NCBI GenBank assembly: GCA_036389485.1
Contig: DASVPR010000048.1
Location: forward strand, 17,642-81,641
Source of the DNA: CADCVT01 sp036389485
GTDB taxonomy: Bacteria > Actinomycetota > Thermoleophilia > Solirubrobacterales > Solirubrobacteraceae
Length of the DNA: 64,000 nucleotides
Direction of reading: 5' to 3'
Shown here: positions 56,250 through 64,000 of the stretch, piece after piece
How positions within the stretch are numbered: position 1 is the first letter of the stretch
Layout: the number at the start of each line of letters is the position of its first letter
Made by a program: the position numbers and the translations under genes
The notes under the pieces: model-generated
What the model was told of the DNA's origin: nothing
The model's database searches: none
The model's input: only the letters and a program-made list of their open reading frames with translations

Positions 56250-57074
56250 GTGATCTGGGCGGTCATCGTCACACGCGACCGGCTCGCGCTGCTCCGCGCG
56301 TGCCTCGACGCCATCCGCGCGCAGACCCGCCGCCCGGACCGGATCCTCGTCGTCGACAACGCGAGCAGCGACGGCACGAACGCGTGGCTGCGCCGGCAGG
56401 ACGACGTCGAGGTGCTGCGGCTGGACGAGAACGCGGGCGGCGCGGGCGGTTTCCACGCCGGCCTCGAGCACGCGCACGCCGCCGGCGCCGAGTGGATGTG
56501 GCTGATGGACGACGACACGATCCCGCTCTCCGGCGCGCTCGAGGCGCTGCTCCGGCCGGACGACCCCGCGGCGATCCTGCGCGCGAGCGTCGCCGTCTGG
56601 AAGGACGGCCGGCTGCACCCGATGAACGTCCCGGGGCTGGAGCGCGACCGGATCGAGCCGCTGATCGAGGCCGCGCCGCGGCGGCTGCTGCCGCTGCGCA
56701 CGAGCACGTTCGTCTCGCTGCTCGTCCACCGCACGGCGGTCGACCGCTTCGGGCTGCCCGAGGCCCGCTACTTCATCTGGAGCGACGACATCGAGTACAC
56801 CGCGCGGGTCACGCGCGGCGGCGGCCGGATGGTGCTGGTCACCGACAGCGTCGTCGAGCACCGGACCGAGCAGCCGTACACCGCGGTCACGAGCGCCGGG
56901 GACCGCTTCTACTACCATGCGCGCAACACGCTCTACATGGTGCGCGGCCGGTCGTGGAGCGCGCTCGAGAAGCTCTCGCTGCTCTACCTCCTCGCGCTCA
57001 CCTCGCTGCAGTACCTGCGGGGCGGCGGCTCCGCGCGCGTCGTGCTGCGCGGCCTGCGCGACGGCGTGCGGTAA
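56250..57074 (+). CDS. GT2 glycosyltransferase
   Basis: This 274-residue GT-A enzyme shows Val-Thr-Arg-Asp-Arg, Val-Val-Asp-Asn-Ala-Ser-Ser-Asp-Gly-Thr, Trp-Leu-Met-Asp-Asp-Asp-Thr-Ile-Pro (DxD) and Trp-Ser-Asp-Asp-Ile-Glu-Tyr (base). It closely resembles the enzyme at 59897 (shared Leu-His-Pro-Met-Asn and Trp-Ser-Asp-Asp-Ile), so the two probably arose by duplication and may add the same sugar at different positions. GTG 56250 is the only start consistent with the divergent neighbour. The C-terminus has an amphipathic/hydrophobic stretch (Leu-Leu-Tyr-Leu-Leu-Ala-Leu). Confidence 0.87.
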   Translation: MIWAVIVTRDRLALLRACLDAIRAQTRRPDRILVVDNASSDGTNAWLRRQDDVEVLRLDENAGGAGGFHAGLEHAHAAGAEWMWLMDDDTIPLSGALEALLRPDDPAAILRASVAVWKDGRLHPMNVPGLERDRIEPLIEAAPRRLLPLRTSTFVSLLVHRTAVDRFGLPEARYFIWSDDIEYTARVTRGGGRMVLVTDSVVEHRTEQPYTAVTSAGDRFYYHARNTLYMVRGRSWSALEKLSLLYLLALTSLQYLRGGGSARVVLRGLRDGVR

Positions 57075-57105
57075 AAGCATCCGCAGCGCGGCCGATGATC
57101 CGGTC

Positions 57106-57795
57106 GTGCGCCGCGCCGTCCCGCTCCTGATCGCCGTGCTCGCGCTGACCGCCGCGTCGCCCGCGGCCGCCAACCACATCCGCGACCCCGACGCCCCGGC
57201 CGGCGCGCCGACGACCTGGCTGCCCGACGAGCGCTGGGTCGACGCCCGCTGGCTGCCGTTCGACGAGGAGCAGCTGCGCGACGAGCTTGGCTTCGCCACC
57301 TACGGCCAGTTCCACGACGTCCTCGTCGCCGAGCGGCCTCTCGCCGAGGTCGCGCGCCTGCGCGGGATCGGCCTCGCGCGGCTCGTCTCGAAGCTGATCG
57401 CCGGCCGCGGCACCCGCCGCGTCCCGCCGGCGGAGCTTCGGCGGCGCACGGTCAAGACGCTGACGCAGCCGCACCTGGCCGCGCACATGTTCACGCACCA
57501 CTTCCACAACAGCGCGATCGTCACCGCCGCGCCCGCGATCTTCGGGATCGAGCCGGCGCGGTACGTCTCGCTGATGCAGACGCAGCTCGTCTGCCCGCTC
57601 GACGTGGGCGCGCGGCGGGGCCGACCGCGGAGGACGGTGCAGGAGGCGGCGCTGGCCGCCCTGCACGCGCGCAACCGCCGCGGGGTCCGTCGCGGCGCGA
57701 CGTCCGCCGAGCAGGCGGCGGCCTTCGACTTCGCGGCGCGCGCGGCGGTCGACCACTGGCTGCGCAGCAACGAGCGCGGCGTCCCGCTGCGGTAG
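57106..57795 (+). CDS. Secreted protein of unknown function
   Basis: A 229-residue exported protein. A signal peptide (about 1-21, ending Ala-Ala-Ala) is followed by an acidic/aromatic region and a helical core with a histidine-rich stretch (His-Leu-Ala-Ala-His-Met-Phe-Thr-His-His-Phe-His) near 126-137 that could bind metal. The end is Arg-rich. A pattern Leu-Gly-x-Ala-Thr-Tyr-Gly-Gln-Phe-His suggests a helical-hairpin repeat. GTG 57106 opens the signal peptide. It follows the GT2 gene by 31 bp on the same strand. I do not recognise the family. Confidence 0.68.
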   Translation: MRRAVPLLIAVLALTAASPAAANHIRDPDAPAGAPTTWLPDERWVDARWLPFDEEQLRDELGFATYGQFHDVLVAERPLAEVARLRGIGLARLVSKLIAGRGTRRVPPAELRRRTVKTLTQPHLAAHMFTHHFHNSAIVTAAPAIFGIEPARYVSLMQTQLVCPLDVGARRGRPRRTVQEAALAALHARNRRGVRRGATSAEQAAAFDFAARAAVDHWLRSNERGVPLR

Positions 57796-57892
57796 ACCCT
57801 CCGTAGACCTGCGTACCGCTGCCCAAGCCGCCGCGGGGCCTCAGCGGATGTCTGATGGCGCGTCCGTCCGGCCGAGGAACAGACTTCTCACC

Positions 57893-58045
57893 ATGGTCCC
57901 GTTGCATCTGCGGTCCACGACGGTCCACGTGAGCGTCGCGCAGGCGGAGCGACTGGTCGCCGAGGGCGTCGCCGAGTGGCTGCCCGGCCACCACGGCCTC
58001 GTCACGAAGGCGCCGATCGACCCCGCCCAGCTCGCGCTCGCCTGA
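57893..58045 (+). CDS. Possible small hypothetical protein
   Basis: This is a 50-residue frame from ATG 57893 (or 65 residues from ATG 57848). The sequence alternates hydrophobic and charged residues (Leu-Arg-Ser-Thr-Thr-Val-His-Val-Ser-Val-Ala-Gln-Ala-Glu-Arg-Leu-Val), as a small folded protein would. It contains Trp-Leu-Pro-Gly-His-His-Gly-Leu. No good ribosome site precedes either start, and its last 44 bases overlap the convergent gene at 58002. I cannot assign a function. Confidence 0.4.
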   Translation: MVPLHLRSTTVHVSVAQAERLVAEGVAEWLPGHHGLVTKAPIDPAQLALA

Positions 58046-58484
58046 ACAGCTGCCACAGCCGCTCCTCGCGCGTCCAGAACCGCGCGAGCAGCAGGCGCCA
58101 CGCCGCGATCTGCGGCGCGCGGCCCGCGCGGGTCGCCCGCGCGGCGGGGACGAGGTAGCCGCGGCCCTCGGTCAGCAGCCGCGCCGTGTCCGCGAACGAG
58201 GCCGGCGCGGGGCCGCGGACCAGCATCGCCCCCGGCTGGACCGCCCGCAGCGCGACGAGCCCGTGGCGGCAGGCCTCGATCGCGTCCTTCTTGTCGAGGA
58301 CCCGCGGCCACGCCTCGTCGCCCGGGACGTGCGCGGCGAGGAGCACGGCGTCGGGCATCTCCTCCGCGGCGGCCTCGAGCGCGGCGCGGCACGCCTCCTC
58401 CGGCACCACTCCGGCCGCGACGGCGAAGCGCCACGTCGGGCCGCCCGCCGCCCCGCGGCCCTCCGGCGCGCCGCGGCCGCTCAC
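58002..58484 (-). CDS. Conserved-looking protein of unknown function
   Basis: This 160-residue cytoplasmic protein has no membrane helix. It has a Pro-Thr-Trp-Arg-Phe-Ala-Val-Ala-Ala start, a Val-Leu-Leu-Ala-Ala-His-Val-Pro-Gly-Asp-Glu-Ala-Trp-Pro segment, Lys-Lys-Asp-Ala-Ile-Glu-Ala-Cys-Arg-His-Gly, and a Trp-Arg-Leu-Leu-Leu-Ala-Arg-Phe-Trp end. The central pattern loosely resembles the tail of GT2-like proteins (Arg-Gly-Tyr-Leu-Val-Pro), so it could be a fragment or a diverged helper; I cannot assign it. GTG 58484 overlaps the flippase stop by 3 nt, so the two are coupled and probably work together. Confidence 0.6.
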   Translation of the reverse strand: MSGRGAPEGRGAAGGPTWRFAVAAGVVPEEACRAALEAAAEEMPDAVLLAAHVPGDEAWPRVLDKKDAIEACRHGLVALRAVQPGAMLVRGPAPASFADTARLLTEGRGYLVPAARATRAGRAPQIAAWRLLLARFWTREERLWQLFRRARAGRGRSAPS

Positions 58485-59887
58485 CGCGCCCACAGCGCCC
58501 TCACCTCCGAAGGCCGCACGATCCTCATCGGCACCGCGCACGCGAGGAACACCGCGGCCCCCACCAGCACCTTCGCCCCGGCCGTCCACCCCTCCGGGAC
58601 GAGCAGCACGAGGATCAGCACCATCGCGGCGGTGGCCGCGGCGGCGCGCGCGATGCGCCCGAGGTCGAGCGGCGGGTGGCCGACGAGGACCTTGATCCGC
58701 CAGATGAGGTACGCGAACACGACGACCTCGGCGCACACGGTCGTGACGGCCGCGCCGGTCATGCCGTACTCGGGGATGACGAAGAGGTTCGCGACGAGGT
58801 TCAGCACCGCGCCGCAGGTGACCGCGTAGGCCTGGTGGCGGTCGTCGCCGAGCGCGATCGCGCTGGTGCCCCAGTTGATCGAGAACGGCACGAGCGCCGC
58901 CGCGAACATGAGGACGATGAACGGCGTGCCCGCGCGCTCGAACTCCTGCCCGAACAGCCCGGGGATCATCTGCTCGCCGACCACCAGCGCGCCGGCGAGC
59001 AGCGGGAACGACGCGACGAGCGCGAGCGACGCGAAGAACCCGATCTGCTCGCGCACCTCGACCCGCGAGCGCTCCGCCAGCGCGCTCATGTGCGGGTAGA
59101 GCACCGAGCCCCACAGCGCGGCGAACGCGAGAATCGCGAGCGGGATCCGGTACGCGATCGCGTACTGGCCGACCTCCTCGGTCGAGCGCAGGTAGCCGAG
59201 CAGGATCGAGTCGACCGTGTAGTAGAGGAAGACCATCACCGCCGAGACGCCGAGCGGCACGCCCGCGCGGAAGCGCCGCGCGAGGTCGCGCCAGCCGACC
59301 TCGAGCCGCGGCCCGCCGCTGAGCCGCAGCACGGCGATCGCGGTGATGACGGTCGTCGCCCCGACGCCCGCGAGGTGGATCCACGCCAGCGGCGTGGTGT
59401 CCCCCTCGTGCACGAACAGGAACGTCAGCCCGGCGAACGTCACCGCGCCCGCGACCCGCGCGACAGCCATGATCCCGAAGCGCTGGAACCCGTAGAGGAC
59501 GAACCCGAGCGACGCGGACTCGAGGAAGAACGTCAGCCCGACGATCGGGATCAGCCCTTCGGAGGTGTCGTCCGCGGCGAGCACCGGCGCGAACGCCACC
59601 ATCAGCAGGTACGGCACCAGGCACAGCAGCCCCTGCAGGGCGACGATCTCGCCGAGCAGCGGCTTCACGCGCGCGGGGTCGCGCGCCAGCTCGCGCGTCG
59701 CCAAAGCGGTCACGCCGAAGTTGGCCGGGATCGCGAAGTAGCCCTGCAGCGAGATCGCGAACGAATACGAGCCGACGTCCTGCGGCCCGAGCCGGCGCGC
59801 GATCACCGCGAGGATGAAGAACCCGAGGACCTGCGCGAACAGGGTCGCGGCGCTCATGGCGACGAACCCGGTGACCGTGCGCCGCAC
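58481..59887 (-). CDS. Wzx-like lipid-linked oligosaccharide flippase 2
   Basis: A 468-residue membrane protein with 12 to 14 helices. It has Ala-Thr-Leu-Phe-Ala-Gln-Val-Leu-Gly-Phe, Ala-Arg-Arg-Leu-Gly-Pro-Gln-Asp-Val-Gly, Tyr-Tyr-Thr-Val-Asp-Ser-Ile-Leu-Leu-Gly-Tyr-Leu and Asn-Leu-Val-Ala-Asn-Leu-Phe-Val-Ile-Pro-Glu-Tyr-Gly, all typical of Wzx/RfbX. It is not closely similar to the flippase at 34167, so the window probably exports two different lipid-linked units. GTG 59887 starts the first helix. It is 9 bp from the upstream GT2. Confidence 0.9.
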   Translation of the reverse strand: MRRTVTGFVAMSAATLFAQVLGFFILAVIARRLGPQDVGSYSFAISLQGYFAIPANFGVTALATRELARDPARVKPLLGEIVALQGLLCLVPYLLMVAFAPVLAADDTSEGLIPIVGLTFFLESASLGFVLYGFQRFGIMAVARVAGAVTFAGLTFLFVHEGDTTPLAWIHLAGVGATTVITAIAVLRLSGGPRLEVGWRDLARRFRAGVPLGVSAVMVFLYYTVDSILLGYLRSTEEVGQYAIAYRIPLAILAFAALWGSVLYPHMSALAERSRVEVREQIGFFASLALVASFPLLAGALVVGEQMIPGLFGQEFERAGTPFIVLMFAAALVPFSINWGTSAIALGDDRHQAYAVTCGAVLNLVANLFVIPEYGMTGAAVTTVCAEVVVFAYLIWRIKVLVGHPPLDLGRIARAAAATAAMVLILVLLVPEGWTAGAKVLVGAAVFLACAVPMRIVRPSEVRALWAR

Positions 59888-59896
59888 GACCGGCCC

Positions 59897-60757
59897 CTAC
59901 GGCCGCGGCATGAGGACGCCGTCACGCAGCCCGCGGGCGACGACCTTCACCGCCCACCAGCGCACGCCCTCGGTCGCGAAGAACCGCTGGACCTGCGACC
60001 CGACGAGCAGGCACCAGCCGACCTTCTCCTTCGACGACAGCGTGTCGCCGCGGATGATGAAGAGCCCGTTGCGGACCGCGTAGTAGAAGCGCTCCTTGCC
60101 CTCCCACGGCGCGTGCGCGGTCTTCGTCTTGTGGACCGCAACGCTGCGCGGGATCATGTAGCCCGGCTCGTGGCGCAGGATCCGCTGGGTGAAGTCGATG
60201 TCGTCCGACCAGATCCAGAAGCCCTTGCGCGGCGGCCCGTACCGCTCGACCGCCTCGCGCTTGACGAGCAGCGAGGGGAACGTGTTCGCGCGGATCCGCA
60301 GCGCGCGCCGCTCGATCGCGCCGACGAAGTCGTCCATGTCGCGCGGGTCGAGGCCCGGCCAGTTCATCGGGTGCAGCTCGCCGTTCGTCCACAGCACCTT
60401 GGACGCGAACAGCGCCGCGTCGGGGAAGTCGCCGCGCGCCGACAGCAGCTGCTCGAGCGCGTCGGGGTGCGGGATCGTGTCGTCGTCCATCACCCACAGC
60501 CAGTCGACGCCCCGCGCGGCCGCCGCCTTCATCCCCTCATGAAAGCCGCCCGAGCTGCCCTGGTTCTCCGGCAGCGCGAGCAGCTCGGCGGGCGGGAACT
60601 CCTCACGCAGCATCTCCCTCGTCCCGTCGGTCGACGCGTTGTCGACGACGAGCACGGCGTCGGGCGCGCGCGTCTGACCCGTCACCGCCTCCAGGCACTC
60701 GCGCAGCAGCCCGACGCGGTTGTAGGTCACGACGACCGCGCAGACGGTCGCGCTCAC
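59897..60757 (-). CDS. GT2 glycosyltransferase
   Basis: A 286-residue GT-A enzyme. Val-Val-Thr-Tyr-Asn-Arg, Val-Val-Asp-Asn-Ala-Ser-Thr-Asp-Gly-Thr, Trp-Val-Met-Asp-Asp-Asp-Thr-Ile-Pro and Trp-Ser-Asp-Asp-Ile-Asp-Phe are the standard GT2 motifs, and Glu-Leu-His-Pro-Met-Asn links it with the enzyme at 56250. The C-terminal 60 residues are basic/hydrophobic and may touch the membrane. GTG 60757 overlaps the upstream stop by 3 nt. It is one of a mutase-GT2-GT2-flippase-unknown run (62864 to 58002) coupled mostly by overlapping starts and stops, a tight functional unit likely built around galactofuranose. Confidence 0.88.
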   Translation of the reverse strand: MSATVCAVVVTYNRVGLLRECLEAVTGQTRAPDAVLVVDNASTDGTREMLREEFPPAELLALPENQGSSGGFHEGMKAAAARGVDWLWVMDDDTIPHPDALEQLLSARGDFPDAALFASKVLWTNGELHPMNWPGLDPRDMDDFVGAIERRALRIRANTFPSLLVKREAVERYGPPRKGFWIWSDDIDFTQRILRHEPGYMIPRSVAVHKTKTAHAPWEGKERFYYAVRNGLFIIRGDTLSSKEKVGWCLLVGSQVQRFFATEGVRWWAVKVVARGLRDGVLMPRP

Positions 60758-61734
60758 GCGTCCCTCCAGAGCAGCTGGGAGCCCGCGTAGCGGCGGCGGA
60801 TCTCGTCCATGTCGGGGTTCAAGAGGTCCCAGCCCCACTTCTCGCGCCAGTACGCGTAGTGGTGGCGCAGCCGCTCGAGGTGCTCGGGCGACGCGCCGCC
60901 GCGGCCGGTCCGCTCGGCGACCCTTCTCTTCACGCGCGCGGGAAGCAGTCGCCCCACGGCGGCCTCGGCGCGCTCGCGCGCCGACGGCCGCGCGTCGGAG
61001 CGCGTGGCGCGCATCCCGACGCGGTGGATGACGTGCACGCCCGGATGGAAGAGGTTGCGCTTGGCGAGCTTGTGCCGGATGGAGAGCGCCAGGTCGAGGT
61101 CGTCGAACCACACGGGCTGGAAGCCCATGTCGTAGCCGCCGACGGCGAGCGCGTCGGCGCGGCGGTACATCATGCAGCAGCCGATGCCGCTGTCGACCTC
61201 GACCGGCACGGCGGGAACGGGCGCGTCGGCCTCGCGGACGCGCTCGACGTTCTGGTGCAGCGTCCGCTGTCCGACGGGCTCGGTGATCCGCGTCGTCCCG
61301 TCGTGCAGGCCCTCCGGGCAGACGATGTTCACCCCGTACGCGTGCACGTAGCCGGAGTCGAAGACGACCCGGGGCGAGACCACGCCGGTGCGCTCGTCGT
61401 CGAGCAGCGGGAGCATCCTCTCGAGCCAGCCCGGCGTCTCGACCGTCGCGTCGGCGTCGAGCTGCACGACGACGTCGCCGGTCGCCAGCTCGAGCCCCTT
61501 GTTCAGCGCGACGACGACCCCCGAGGGCGGCTGCTCGTGCAGGGCGAACCGCGCGAAGCGGCCCGAGGCGCGCCAGCGCCGCAGGATCTCGCGCGACCGG
61601 TCGTCGGACCCGTCGTCGACGACCACGATCTCGACGTCCGGGTGGCTCGTGTGCTCCGCGAGCCGCTCGAAGACCAGGTCCAGCGCCGGCTCGTTGTTGC
61701 GGTTCGGGATGAGGAGCGTGACCCGGGGCGTCAC
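60754..61734 (-). CDS. GT2 glycosyltransferase
   Basis: A 326-residue GT-A enzyme. It has Leu-Ile-Pro-Asn-Arg-Asn-Asn-Glu, Val-Val-Asp-Asp-Gly-Ser-Asp-Asp, Gln-Leu-Asp-Ala-Asp-Ala (DxD) and Phe-Asp-Asp-Leu-Asp-Leu (base region). Its long C-terminus ends in Trp-Gly-Trp-Asp-Leu-Leu-Asn-Pro-Asp, as in several EPS GT2s where this tail recognises the acceptor. GTG 61734 overlaps the stop of the UDP-galactopyranose mutase by 3 nt. That coupling makes UDP-galactofuranose a reasonable donor, though it is not proven by sequence. Confidence 0.87.
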   Translation of the reverse strand: MTPRVTLLIPNRNNEPALDLVFERLAEHTSHPDVEIVVVDDGSDDRSREILRRWRASGRFARFALHEQPPSGVVVALNKGLELATGDVVVQLDADATVETPGWLERMLPLLDDERTGVVSPRVVFDSGYVHAYGVNIVCPEGLHDGTTRITEPVGQRTLHQNVERVREADAPVPAVPVEVDSGIGCCMMYRRADALAVGGYDMGFQPVWFDDLDLALSIRHKLAKRNLFHPGVHVIHRVGMRATRSDARPSARERAEAAVGRLLPARVKRRVAERTGRGGASPEHLERLRHHYAYWREKWGWDLLNPDMDEIRRRYAGSQLLWRDA

Positions 61735-62864
61735 GCTGCCGCGGCGAGCCGGGTCGCGAGCTTCTCGAACGTCGTGAGCGCCTGGGCGACGACCTGGTGC
61801 ATGTCGAGGTACTGGTAGCGCGCGAGGCGGCCGACGAAGGTCACGTCGGGCAGCTCGGCGGTCAGCGCCTCGTAGCGCTTGTAGAGCGCCTTCGTCTCGT
61901 CGTTCGGGATCGGGTAGTACGGGTCGCCCTCGGCCCGCGGGTACTCGACGTGGTAGCTCGACGTCTCGGCGACCTGGCCCGTCATGTGGCGGTACTCGGT
62001 CTTGCGCGTGTAGGGGACGTCGAAGTCGGGCTCGTTGACCGACGCGACCGGCTGGAGCAGGCCGCCGCCGGGCGTGGGCTCGTTGCGCAGCTCGAACTCG
62101 AGCGAGCGGTAGGGGAGCTTGCCGTAGCGGTGGTCGAAGAAGGCGTCGACCGGGCCGGTGTAGACGAGGTGCTCGTACTCGACGTCGTCGCGGACGTCGT
62201 CGAACTCCGTCGACACCCGCACCTCGATGCCCGGCTGGTCGAGGATCCGCTCGAACATGCGCGTGTAGCCCTCGGCGGGCATCTGCTGGAAGGTGTCGGT
62301 GAAGTAGCGGTCGTCGGTGTTCGTGCGGATCGGGATCCGCGCGCAGACCGAGGCGTGCAGCTCGGAGGGGTCGCGCTGCCACTGCTTGCGCGTGTAGCCG
62401 CGGAAGAACAGCTCGTACAGCTCGCGCCCGACCTTGGCGACGACCGCGTCCTCGGAGGTCTTCATCAGCTCGACCGGCTCGCGGCGCTCGGCGTAGAAGG
62501 CCTCGACCTCCTCGTCGGTCCGCAGGTCGAGGCCGTAGAGCAGGTTGATCGTGGTGCGGTTGATCGGCATCGGCACGAGCAGGTCGTCGCGCACGCGGCA
62601 GACGACGCGGTGCTCGTAGGGCCGCCACTCCGTGAACTGCGACAGGTAGTCCACGACCGGCATGTGGTTGGTGTGGAAGATGTGCGGCCCGTAGCGGTGG
62701 ACGAGGATGCCGTGCTCGTCGTGGTAGTCGTAGGCGTTGCCGGCGATGTGGTCGCGGCGGTCGATCACGAGCACGCGCTGCCCGAGCTGGGTCGCCAGCC
62801 GCTCGGCCATGATCGAGCCGGCGTAGCCCGCTCCGACGATGAGGGTGTTGTAGCGCTCGCCCAT
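61731..62864 (-). CDS. glf: UDP-galactopyranose mutase
   Basis: A 377-residue FAD enzyme that converts UDP-galactopyranose to UDP-galactofuranose. It has the FAD motif Val-Gly-Ala-Gly-Tyr-Ala-Gly-Ser (about 10-17), His-Ile-Ala-Gly-Asn-Ala-Tyr-Asp, Arg-Tyr-Gly-Pro-His-Ile-Phe-His-Thr-Asn, Gly-Tyr-Thr-Arg-Lys-Gln-Trp and Tyr-Thr-Gly-Pro-Val-Asp-Ala-Phe-Phe-Asp. The ATG at 62864 is preferred to the start at 62891 because it sits nine residues nearer the conserved fold and avoids a Pro-rich extension. It heads the coupled GT2/flippase run and is divergent from the gene at 62965 by 100 bp. Confidence 0.95.
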   Translation of the reverse strand: MGERYNTLIVGAGYAGSIMAERLATQLGQRVLVIDRRDHIAGNAYDYHDEHGILVHRYGPHIFHTNHMPVVDYLSQFTEWRPYEHRVVCRVRDDLLVPMPINRTTINLLYGLDLRTDEEVEAFYAERREPVELMKTSEDAVVAKVGRELYELFFRGYTRKQWQRDPSELHASVCARIPIRTNTDDRYFTDTFQQMPAEGYTRMFERILDQPGIEVRVSTEFDDVRDDVEYEHLVYTGPVDAFFDHRYGKLPYRSLEFELRNEPTPGGGLLQPVASVNEPDFDVPYTRKTEYRHMTGQVAETSSYHVEYPRAEGDPYYPIPNDETKALYKRYEALTAELPDVTFVGRLARYQYLDMHQVVAQALTTFEKLATRLAAAA

Positions 62865-62964
62865 CGGGTCGCCCAACGAGGGTAGCCCCAAGGAGTTCCG
62901 GTCCGGCGGCTACCATCCTTCCGGGCCTCCGCGACTTCTTCCGAGGCCCTCCGTTCTCGCTGTC

Positions 62965-64000
62965 GTGAGCACCACGCAGGCCACACCCGCCGCGCTGCCC
63001 CACACCGGCGCCAGCACCGAGCCGCTCGTGTCGGTCGTCATCCCGTGCCTGAACGAGGAGGCGAACATCGAGGAGTGCGTGACCCGGGCGTTCGCGGTGC
63101 TCTCCTCCCACGGGCTCGACGGCGAGGTCGTGGTCGCCGACAACGCGTCGGAGGACCGCAGCGCCGAGCTCGCCGCGGCCGCGGGCGCGCGGGTGATCAG
63201 CGAGCCGCGGCGCGGCTACGGCTCCGCGTACCTCGCGGGGCTGGCGGCGGCCCGCGGGCGGTTCATCGTGATGGCCGACGCCGACCTGACGTACGACTGG
63301 GCCGAGATCCCGCGGTTCGTCGCCGAGATGGAGGACGGCGGCGAGCTCGTCATCGGCGACCGGATGGACAACATCCACCCGGGCGCGATGCCGTGGCTGC
63401 ACCGCTACGTCGGCAACCCCATCCTCACCGGGATCCTCAACCTCTTCTTCCGCACCGGCGTCAACGACGCCCACTGCGGGATGCGCGCGGTGCGCCGCGA
63501 GGTGCTGCCGCGGCTCGACCTGCGGACGACGGGGATGGAGTTCGCGTCCGAGATGGTCATCCGGGCGGCGAAGGAGGGGCTGGACATCCGCCAGTTCCCG
63601 ATCGAGTACCACCCGCGCGGCGGCGAGTCGAAGCTGTCGAGCTTCCGCGACGGCTGGCGGCACCTGCGCTTCCTGCTCGTCCACAGCCCCACCCACCTGT
63701 TCATGGTCCCGGGGCTCGTGCTGTCCGGCCTCGGGCTGCTCGTCGCGCTCACCGTGCTGCTGCAGATCGACGTCTTCGGCCGCCAGTGGGACCTGCACAC
63801 GATGGTGGGCGGCGTCCTGCTCATGATCGTGGGCGTGCAGGTCCTGGCGCTGGGGCTGTGCGCGCACGCCTACGGCACCTACTACATGGGCGAGCGCGAC
63901 CCGTGGTTCGACCGCATGCGCGCGCGCTTCCGGCTCGAGCACGGCCTCCTCCTCGGCGGCCTGATCCTGCTCACCGGGCTGATCATGGTCGCGGTCATCG
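62965..64000 (+). CDS. Membrane GT2 glycosyltransferase, DPM1-like (runs past window end)
   Basis: An N-terminal 345 residues are present and the frame is open to the edge. The GT-A domain has Val-Val-Ile-Pro-Cys-Leu-Asn-Glu-Glu, Val-Val-Ala-Asp-Asn-Ala-Ser-Glu-Asp, Gly-Tyr-Gly-Ser-Ala-Tyr, Met-Ala-Asp-Ala-Asp-Leu (DxD) and His-Cys-Gly-Met-Arg-Ala (about 172-177), matching dolichyl/polyprenyl-phosphate mannose synthase-like enzymes. At least three membrane helices follow from about 235. It probably makes a polyprenyl-phosphate sugar used by glycosyltransferases outside the membrane. GTG 62965 lies 100 bp from the divergent mutase gene. Confidence 0.85.
   Translation, partial: MSTTQATPAALPHTGASTEPLVSVVIPCLNEEANIEECVTRAFAVLSSHGLDGEVVVADNASEDRSAELAAAAGARVISEPRRGYGSAYLAGLAAARGRFIVMADADLTYDWAEIPRFVAEMEDGGELVIGDRMDNIHPGAMPWLHRYVGNPILTGILNLFFRTGVNDAHCGMRAVRREVLPRLDLRTTGMEFASEMVIRAAKEGLDIRQFPIEYHPRGGESKLSSFRDGWRHLRFLLVHSPTHLFMVPGLVLSGLGLLVALTVLLQIDVFGRQWDLHTMVGGVLLMIVGVQVLALGLCAHAYGTYYMGERDPWFDRMRARFRLEHGLLLGGLILLTGLIMVAVI

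Overview
This 64 kb window is a single, very GC-rich, densely packed actinobacterial chromosome segment. Frequent GTG/TTG starts, 4-nt ATGA/GTGA-type gene overlaps and the protein families present suggest class Thermoleophilia (Solirubrobacterales-like). That placement is my inference from family resemblance, not a database result. Nearly the whole window is one surface/exopolysaccharide (EPS) biosynthesis region. No tRNA, rRNA, CRISPR array, transposase or phage gene was seen.

Layout. 1-6.3 kb: an O-antigen-ligase-like membrane protein cut by the left edge, a small anchored protein, and four glycosyltransferases (GTs), one a double-domain GT2. 6.4-10.9 kb: a matrixin-like lipoprotein protease, two sugar-nucleotide short-chain enzymes, and the polyprenyl-phosphate sugar transferase that starts the glycan. 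11.1-18.6 kb: RiPP-like locus 1, with an ABC exporter, a PqqD-like protein, an asparagine-synthetase-like enzyme, a lamin-tail secreted protein, a lipoprotein, a 50-residue lasso-type precursor and a second ligase. 18.6-25 kb: an ECF sigma factor, sugar epimerases including a GDP-mannose 3,5-epimerase homologue, and two GT4s. 25.2-29 kb: an operon of ATP-grasp, PLP aminotransferase, HAD and acyltransferase-like proteins. 29-32.6 kb: a huge secreted protein (sugar-dehydrogenase propeller, PKD domain, seven FG-GAP repeats). 32.7-38.7 kb: the assembly core, with Wzy-like polymerase, Wzx-like flippase, a Wzc-like tyrosine kinase with a (Tyr-Gly)n tail, and a CpsB-like PHP phosphatase. 38.7-45.4 kb: RiPP-like locus 2, with a nucleotidyltransferase, an epimerase, a second ABC exporter, two asparagine-synthetase-like enzymes, an HPr-kinase-like protein and a 59-residue precursor. 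45.4-51 kb: UDP-sugar dehydrogenase, WecG/TagA-type GT, CDP-glucose dehydratase, UDP-xylose synthase, and a pair of paralogous winged-helix genes flanking two 145-bp repeats. 51-64 kb: an RTX-like secreted protein, Gmd, a phosphomannose-isomerase-type cupin, six further GT2s, a second Wzx, and UDP-galactopyranose mutase.

How the genes work together. The sugar enzymes predict GDP-4-keto-6-deoxymannose-derived sugars, a GDP-mannose 3,5-epimer, UDP-glucuronate/xylose, galactofuranose and a CDP-4-keto-6-deoxyglucose product. The GTs would build these onto the lipid-linked sugar made by the enzyme at 9374-10888. Flippases, polymerase and the kinase/phosphatase pair would export and polymerise the product, and the ligases would attach it.

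The most unusual content is the pair of lasso-type leader peptides. Each sits with asparagine-synthetase-like enzymes and a dedicated ABC-2 exporter inside the EPS cluster, with PqqD, HPr-kinase-like and nucleotidyltransferase accessories distributed between the two loci. No lasso leader protease (B2-type) is recognisable in the window.
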